Source of the DNA: Acidimicrobiia bacterium
GTDB taxonomy: Bacteria > Actinomycetota > Acidimicrobiia > Acidimicrobiales > Ilumatobacteraceae
Direction: 5' to 3'
NCBI GenBank assembly: GCA_010030605.1
Contig: RHCK01000007.1
Location: forward strand, 1 to 18,184
DNA length: 18,184 nt
Part shown: piece by piece, positions 13,551 through 18,184 of the stretch
How positions within the stretch are numbered: position 1 is the first letter of the stretch
Layout of the letters: the number at the start of each line of letters is the position of its first letter
Notes under the pieces: model-generated
What the model was told of the DNA's origin: nothing
Seen by the model: the letters and a program-made list of their open reading frames with translations, nothing else
Database searches by the model: none
Position numbers and translations under genes: made by a program

Positions 13551-15314
13551 ATGCTCGACTACGTCATCAAGGGCGGATCGATCGTCGACGGAACTGGCGC
13601 GTCGCAACGTCGTGGCGACATCGGAGTGCGCGACGGTCTCATCGTTCAGGTGGGGGACAGCATCACCGAATCGGCCCGCGAGGTGATCGATGCCGACGGC
13701 GCAATCGTCACTCCGGGTTGGGTCGACGTGCACACGCATTACGACGGTCAGGTGAGTTGGGACGACGTCATGGATCCCTCCGCCGGAAACGGTGCGACGA
13801 CCATCGTCATGGGTAACTGCGGTGTCGGATTCGCTCCGGTTCGGCCGGGAAGCGAGAAAATCCTCATCGAGTTGATGGAGGGAGTCGAGGACATCCCGGG
13901 CACCGCTTTGTACGAGGGCATCGAGTGGGGTCGTTGGGAATCGTTTCCCGAGTACATGGACTACATCGCGAGTCGCAGCTACTCGCTCGACATCGGAGCG
14001 CAGATCGCTCACGGCGCCCTGCGTTATTACGTGATGGGTGAACGAGGTGCGCGCAACGAGGACGCCACTCCCGACGATCTGGTGGAAATGTCCCGGTTGG
14101 TCACCGAGGCGTTGCGAGCGGGGGCAGCCGGTTTCAGCACGTCGCGAACGATCGGCCATCGTGCGCTCGACGGATCCCCGGTTCCGGGCACGTTCGCGCC
14201 CGACGTCGAGATCGATGCGCTGTCCTCGGCCATGAAGGCCGCTGGTTGTGGCGTCTTCGAGATGATTCCGGCCGGCACCGTCGGCAAACTCGAGGGACTT
14301 GGCGGAGAGCGGTTCACGCCCGAGAGCGAACTGGCCCTGATGGCGGAGTTCTCACGTCGCAGTAATCGTCCGGTCACGTTCACGTTGGTGAAGTCGCCCG
14401 ACTACGCCCCCGACACCTGGCAGAAGTTGCTCGACATGGTGATCGACGCGAATCAAAGTGGAGCCCAACTCTTTCCGCAAGTGTCGTCGCGTCCGATCGG
14501 TTTGGCATCCGGACTTTCCGGCTACCACGCGTTCCAACGTCGTCCCACGTACATGAAACTCGCGCACCTGCCCTTGGCCGAACGCGCACGAGAGATGGCC
14601 AAGCCCGAGGTGAAGGCCGCGATTCTGTCCGAGGCGGATGTTCCGGTGGAACAGCCGGGCTCGATGGCCAACATGTACAACCTTTTTCAGATGGCGGCTC
14701 CGATGTTGTATCCGCTGGGAGACCCCGTGGACTACGAGCCGGACCCGTCGCAGATGCTCGGCGCCCGAGCCGCGGCAACTGGCGAGCCGATCCTGAGCGT
14801 GTTGTACGACTTTTTGTTGGAGCAGAACGGTGCGGCAATGTGCGCCCTCATGGGTGGACCGGATGTTCACGAGAATCAGGAAGTGTTGCGGCAGATGCTG
14901 ACGCATCCCGAAACCGTCACCGGTTTGAGCGACGCCGGCGCGCACGTGACCCTCATTTGTGACGCCACGATGCCCACGACGCAATTGACGTTCTGGGCTC
15001 GCGATCGTCATCGGGGCGAACGTATTCCGCTCGAGTTCCTGGTGGCCAAGCAGACCTCGCGCAATGCCGATCTCTACGGGTATTCGGATCGAGGTCGATT
15101 GCTTCCGGGTTTGCGGGCCGACATCAACGTCATCGACTTCGACAATCTCTCGGTGTCGCCACCGAAGGCGTTCCATGACCTTCCCGCGGGCGGCACCCGC
15201 TTGATCCAGCCCGTCACGGGTTATCTGGCCACGATGGTGCGGGGACACGTGACGCGACGATTCGACGCCGACACGGGCGCCCGACCCGGAACGTTGGCCC
15301 GGCCGACTCGTTGA
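13551..15314 (+). CDS. N-acyl-D-amino-acid deacylase-like amidohydrolase
   Basis: This 587-residue metal-dependent hydrolase belongs to the amidohydrolase superfamily, D-aminoacylase/dihydroorotase-like branch. The N-terminal beta-sandwich strand (YVIKGGSIVDGTG) leads into the metal motif GWVDVHTHYDGQ (His61, His63). GNCGVGFAPVRPG follows, whose Cys90 corresponds to the metal-ligating Cys of D-aminoacylases. GLSDAGAHVTLICD supplies the late barrel Asp461. The C-terminal sandwich returns with GYLATMVRGHVTRR. The family removes acyl groups from N-acyl-D-amino acids, but this roughly 580-residue actinobacterial group is mostly uncharacterised and often lies beside SnoaL-like and CoA-linked genes. 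ATG 13551 is preceded by GGGGGGAA. The next gene follows after 62 nt and may share its transcript. Confidence 0.9.
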   Translation: MLDYVIKGGSIVDGTGASQRRGDIGVRDGLIVQVGDSITESAREVIDADGAIVTPGWVDVHTHYDGQVSWDDVMDPSAGNGATTIVMGNCGVGFAPVRPGSEKILIELMEGVEDIPGTALYEGIEWGRWESFPEYMDYIASRSYSLDIGAQIAHGALRYYVMGERGARNEDATPDDLVEMSRLVTEALRAGAAGFSTSRTIGHRALDGSPVPGTFAPDVEIDALSSAMKAAGCGVFEMIPAGTVGKLEGLGGERFTPESELALMAEFSRRSNRPVTFTLVKSPDYAPDTWQKLLDMVIDANQSGAQLFPQVSSRPIGLASGLSGYHAFQRRPTYMKLAHLPLAERAREMAKPEVKAAILSEADVPVEQPGSMANMYNLFQMAAPMLYPLGDPVDYEPDPSQMLGARAAATGEPILSVLYDFLLEQNGAAMCALMGGPDVHENQEVLRQMLTHPETVTGLSDAGAHVTLICDATMPTTQLTFWARDRHRGERIPLEFLVAKQTSRNADLYGYSDRGRLLPGLRADINVIDFDNLSVSPPKAFHDLPAGGTRLIQPVTGYLATMVRGHVTRRFDADTGARPGTLARPTR

Positions 15315-15376
15315 CGCCAACTTGTGGTGAATCCGACGACGGTCAGATCGTCCTCAACAACGAAGGGAACATTGCA

Positions 15377-16378
15377 ATGAGTGGTGCACCGACAAAGAAT
15401 GTCGAGGATTTCGCGAAACGATTTCTGGCTGGCATCGTCGGTCAGGAAACCAGCATCGAACGGTTGGTGGATGCCCCGAGCGGTTTGTCGGTGCCCGAGA
15501 TGTTGTCGGCTCTGGGTCATCCGTCGTTGGGGAGGCTCGGAATCCAGTTGATGGCCGACTTCATGCATCCGACCAACTCCCGCTACTTCGACGCCATTTA
15601 CGGCTCGTTCTTCGGTCAGAAGGACATTCGTGCTTGGTTGGTTCCCACGATGGCCCAGATCGAGTTCATCGATTTCGTTCCCACGCAAGAACCGGCGTTC
15701 CTCGACGACGGCGAGGGCATCACGTCGGTGGACGAGTGGCAGATGTTCGCGAACATGGCCGCGATCGGAGCGGGAGAGGGAACCATCCCTTTGTCCAAGG
15801 GCGTCAGCGTTCGCCGCTATCGCGATGGTTGGATCACCTGGGCCTGCGACGTGTACGACACCGGATCATTTCGAACCCCGCCACCGGATGGATCGGAGGC
15901 GGCACCGATTCCCGATTCGCCGTCGCCGGCCGAATGGGACCGTGACGAACGAACACGAGTCACGGTGTGCTCGGAAGTGGACTTCGAAGCCGACTGTCAA
16001 CAATTCCATCCCACCGATTCGGTGTACATCGATCCGATCTTCGGCGAGTTCCATGGTCGTGACGAGATCACGGCGTGGATCATGGACATCATGCCCCGAG
16101 TCGGCAACATCGAGTTCGTCCCGGTGGGGCCGGAGTTGAACGACGGCTCGGTGTACGTGCAGGAATGGGTGCAAACGGCGGTGACATCCACCGGTGCGCG
16201 CGTGCCGATGACTCGAGGAACGAGCGTCCGCCGTTATCGCGATGGATCGACCGTCTACGCGGCCGACTACTTCGACACCGCGACGCTCACCCGTCCCGAG
16301 GTGTTGGCGGCGAGTCGCGATTGTGGATCGACCGTCAAAGTCGACGACATCATGCGGTATCGGATGCGTGGGGCCTGA
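15377..16378 (+). CDS. Tandem-duplicated SnoaL/NTF2-like protein
   Basis: This 333-residue protein contains two copies of an NTF2/SnoaL-like cone domain. Copy 1 spans about residues 60-165 and copy 2 about 205-305. Each starts with a HPT(N/D)S motif (His64 and His211), continues through a GxFxGxxxIxAW segment and IEF, and ends with GVSVRRYRDG (142-151) or GTSVRRYRDG (281-290), which match at nine of ten residues, before a (C/A)DxxDT tail. A Pro/Ser-rich linker (168-186) joins them. Members of this fold act as small-molecule cyclases, hydratases or isomerases, or simply bind ligands; no specific reaction can be assigned. About 60 N-terminal residues are unassigned. ATG 15377 has GAAGGGAA about 8 nt upstream. 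The stop codon directly abuts that of the opposite-strand DDAH gene. Confidence 0.75.
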   Translation: MSGAPTKNVEDFAKRFLAGIVGQETSIERLVDAPSGLSVPEMLSALGHPSLGRLGIQLMADFMHPTNSRYFDAIYGSFFGQKDIRAWLVPTMAQIEFIDFVPTQEPAFLDDGEGITSVDEWQMFANMAAIGAGEGTIPLSKGVSVRRYRDGWITWACDVYDTGSFRTPPPDGSEAAPIPDSPSPAEWDRDERTRVTVCSEVDFEADCQQFHPTDSVYIDPIFGEFHGRDEITAWIMDIMPRVGNIEFVPVGPELNDGSVYVQEWVQTAVTSTGARVPMTRGTSVRRYRDGSTVYAADYFDTATLTRPEVLAASRDCGSTVKVDDIMRYRMRGA

Positions 16379-17170
16379 TCAAGGGAGTTCGCGAACACGA
16401 ACTGACAGGCAGGTCACGCAACCTTCGAGTTTGATGAACTCGCTGATGTCCACCTCGATGGTGCGGTAACCGCGTGCGCGATACGAGGCAGCCATGCTCG
16501 GAGCATCGGCGGCCATCAAGATGAGATCCGGTTCGAGGAGAACCACGTGGGCGCCCGATTCCTCGGTGACGGCCTCGAACGTGGGAAAGGCATCGGTGGA
16601 GTCGAGTCCGGGTAGCCAACCGACGATCGTGCCATCGGACAAGGCGGTGGCGGCCGACTTCAGATGAAGGACCTTCGACAGTGGAATCCCGATCACTCGG
16701 GCGCCCATCGGTTCGACGATCGCGGCGAATTGGCGCAGTCCCTCCGGATTCGTGCGGCCACCAAGGCCGACATAAATGGTGTCGCCATCGGGGTGAGGGA
16801 CCTTCAAGACGTCGCCACCGTCCATGGTGCCCGGAGCAATGATCCGTTCGATGCGACAACCGAGTTCGGTGACGATCGGCTCCACGCCGATCGTCTCGGG
16901 CTTGCGAGCGTCGTCTCCGGGTCGGGTGATGATGGCCGTGCCGCGATAGAGCACCACCGGATCCTCGATGAACACGGCGTCGGGGCAATCGTCGGCGGGC
17001 GGAACCTCGATGATTCGCCAACCGGCATCGCGCACCGCGTTCACGTAGTTGGTCCATTGGGTCATCGCCAGATCGACATCGATGGGGGAGCGATCGATGT
17101 GGGTGACGATGCCTTCGCTGAGTCGGGAGCCGGGTCGTCGAACGAGTGCGATACGAGTCGGATGGGGCAC
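16379..17170 (-). CDS. ddaH: Dimethylarginine dimethylaminohydrolase (DDAH) family protein
   Basis: This 263-residue guanidine-modifying enzyme hydrolyses N-omega-methylated arginines to citrulline and methylamines; arginine itself is a possible substrate in some relatives. It has ADDCPDAVFIEDPVVLY (substrate Asp/Glu loop), APGTMDGGDVLKV (the E/T-x-DGGD motif), VLHLKSAATAL with catalytic His169, and the C-terminal GCVTCLSVRV with the nucleophilic Cys, most likely Cys254. Length and motif order fit DDAH better than full-length arginine deiminase of about 400 residues. Start: TTG 17176 would add two residues, but GTG 17170 lies 6 nt after a perfect TAnnnT box and fits the leaderless pattern. 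Its stop abuts the SnoaL gene head to head (TGATCA), so transcripts must overlap. Confidence 0.88.
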   Translation of the reverse strand: MPHPTRIALVRRPGSRLSEGIVTHIDRSPIDVDLAMTQWTNYVNAVRDAGWRIIEVPPADDCPDAVFIEDPVVLYRGTAIITRPGDDARKPETIGVEPIVTELGCRIERIIAPGTMDGGDVLKVPHPDGDTIYVGLGGRTNPEGLRQFAAIVEPMGARVIGIPLSKVLHLKSAATALSDGTIVGWLPGLDSTDAFPTFEAVTEESGAHVVLLEPDLILMAADAPSMAASYRARGYRTIEVDISEFIKLEGCVTCLSVRVRELP

Positions 17171-17176
17171 GCGCAA

Positions 17177-17182
17177 AGACTA
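17177..17182 (-). promoter_or_regulatory. Putative -10 box for leaderless ddaH
   Basis: On the minus strand, TAGTCT (TAnnnT) is followed by TTGCGC and GTG 17170. There is no Shine-Dalgarno. The spacing identifies GTG 17170 rather than the TTG two codons earlier as the start. The remaining 86 nt to the divergent hydrolase gene hold a possible + strand box (TAAGGT, 17240-17245). Confidence 0.5.
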
Positions 17183-17268
17183 GGCGCGGTCGAGGCCGTG
17201 GCTGAGTTTCGCATTGTCCGGCGAGTGACGGGGTTTCACTAAGGTGGATCACGACACAAGGGGGAGTC

Positions 17269-18184
17269 ATGACCGTCAATCCAGCCGAAGACCCGCGCAT
17301 CGACCCACGTATTAAGATGCTCCTGGCGATGATGCCGAGTTTCCAGGCCCCGGATGTGCCGGACCGTGCAACGTTGTTGGAGCGAAGCAACACGCCCGAA
17401 GGATTGGCCTCGGCGGAGATGTACCGCTCGGTGATGGCGGTGTGTGATTCCGAGGAAAACGCTCCGACCAAAGGGTTGCGCATTCACGTCGAGACCGTGA
17501 CGTCCCAACCCGACGGAAACTCCATCACCCTTCGCGTTTTGCGGCCCGACACCGACGCCGTGTTGCCGTGCATCTATTACATCCACGGCGGTGGCATGGC
17601 GTCACTGTCGTGTTTCGACGGCAACTACAGCGGTTGGGGCAAATTGTTGGCCGCCAAGGGTGTGGTGGTGGTCATGGTCGATTTCCGCAACGCGGTATCC
17701 CCGTCGTCGTTGCCCGACGTCGCACCTTTCCCCGCTGGGCTGAACGACTGTGTTTCCGGACTGCGTTGGGTGGTTGCCAATGCTTCGTCGTTGGGTGTCG
17801 ACGCGCGCCGCATCGTGGTGGCCGGAGAGAGCGGTGGTGGAAACCTCACTTTGGCGACAGGCATGAAACTGTTGAAGGACGGGGACATTGGAATCATCTC
17901 CGGCTTGTACGCGTTTTGTCCGTACATTGCCGGGCAGTGGCCGACGCCCGAGTGCCCGTCGTCGATTGAGAACAACGGAATCTTTCTGAACCTCCACAAC
18001 AACAACGGTCGCATGGGCTACGGAATCGACGCGTTCGATCGACGCGACCCGTTGGCGTGGCCCAGCTTTGCCACCGAGGACGACGTGCGCGGGTTGCCCC
18101 GCACCGTGATCAGCGTGAACGAGTGCGACCCGCTTCGGGACGAGGGAATCAACTTCTATCGCTTGCTGTTGCGCGCCGGTGTGC
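17269..18184 (+). CDS. Alpha/beta hydrolase (HGGG esterase type), 3' end cut by window
   Basis: About 305 residues are visible, and the C-terminus lies beyond the window. The fold belongs to the hormone-sensitive-lipase-like esterases (alpha/beta hydrolase 3). The oxyanion-hole motif YYIHGGGM starts at His106, the nucleophile elbow is GESGGG with Ser188, and the acidic residue is in NECDPLRDEG (Asp287). The catalytic His would be just after the cut. A long N-terminal cap region (residues 1-70) precedes the barrel. It should hydrolyse carboxylic esters of short or medium acyl chains or small drug-like esters; substrate unknown. ATG 17269 follows a GGGGGAG Shine-Dalgarno. It is divergent from ddaH. 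Confidence 0.9.
   Translation, partial: MTVNPAEDPRIDPRIKMLLAMMPSFQAPDVPDRATLLERSNTPEGLASAEMYRSVMAVCDSEENAPTKGLRIHVETVTSQPDGNSITLRVLRPDTDAVLPCIYYIHGGGMASLSCFDGNYSGWGKLLAAKGVVVVMVDFRNAVSPSSLPDVAPFPAGLNDCVSGLRWVVANASSLGVDARRIVVAGESGGGNLTLATGMKLLKDGDIGIISGLYAFCPYIAGQWPTPECPSSIENNGIFLNLHNNNGRMGYGIDAFDRRDPLAWPSFATEDDVRGLPRTVISVNECDPLRDEGINFYRLLLRAGV

Overview
The window is compact, GC-rich bacterial DNA, most likely from an actinobacterium; an Acidimicrobiia-like aquatic lineage is my guess. This rests on several traits: the many TCG, GTC, TTG and CGA codons; an LLM-class (F420-type) oxidoreductase; an MPT53/DsbE-like exported thioredoxin; RipA-like NlpC/P60 chemistry; and several genes that start 6-7 nt after a -10-like NAnnnT hexamer with no Shine-Dalgarno sequence, the layout of leaderless actinobacterial transcripts. 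No rRNA, tRNA, CRISPR, IS or phage gene was seen. Intergenic gaps are all about 100 nt or less, and convergent genes nearly abut (3 nt, 26 nt and 0 nt).

Layout. 1-3393 (+): the 3' end of a DUF4262 protein followed closely by a GH38 alpha-mannosidase. 3471-5981 (+): a DUF393 (DCC) thiol-disulfide protein, then the large and small subunits of a B12-dependent acyl-CoA mutase whose specificity residues (Phe/Gln) point to isobutyryl-CoA mutase rather than methylmalonyl-CoA mutase. 5985-7710 (-): a PfkB sugar kinase followed by an SDR lacking the usual Tyr/Lys. 7771-9200 (+): an EamA/DMT exporter overlapping by ATGA a lipoprotein thioredoxin. 9227-10347 (-): an LLM-class oxidoreductase preceded by a possible leaderless upstream ORF ending in Cys-Cys. 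10403-16378 (+): a Rieske oxygenase alpha subunit, a LysM-LysM-NlpC/P60 wall hydrolase, an enoyl-CoA hydratase/isomerase-like protein, an N-acyl-D-amino-acid deacylase-like amidohydrolase and a tandem-duplicated SnoaL-like protein. 16379-17170 (-): a dimethylarginine dimethylaminohydrolase. 17269 to the end (+): an alpha/beta hydrolase of the HGGG type, cut by the window edge.

The most interesting element is at 8676-9200. The thioredoxin reading frame is interrupted only by an in-frame TGA (8892-8894) that falls exactly on the first cysteine of the CxxC active site, giving U-T-Q-C. It is followed by a hairpin with a GGUC apical loop at a distance typical of bacterial SECIS elements. The locus reads as an undisrupted selenoprotein: a selenocysteine version of an MPT53/DsbE-like extracytoplasmic lipoprotein. 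Automatic gene calling would split or lose it.

Functionally, the right half looks like accessory catabolism (Rieske oxygenase, crotonase, amidohydrolase, SnoaL, LLM oxidoreductase, esterase), but no complete pathway can be named. The mutase pair would feed branched or linear C4 acyl-CoA into central metabolism. The mannosidase and sugar kinase suggest use of glycans or sugars.
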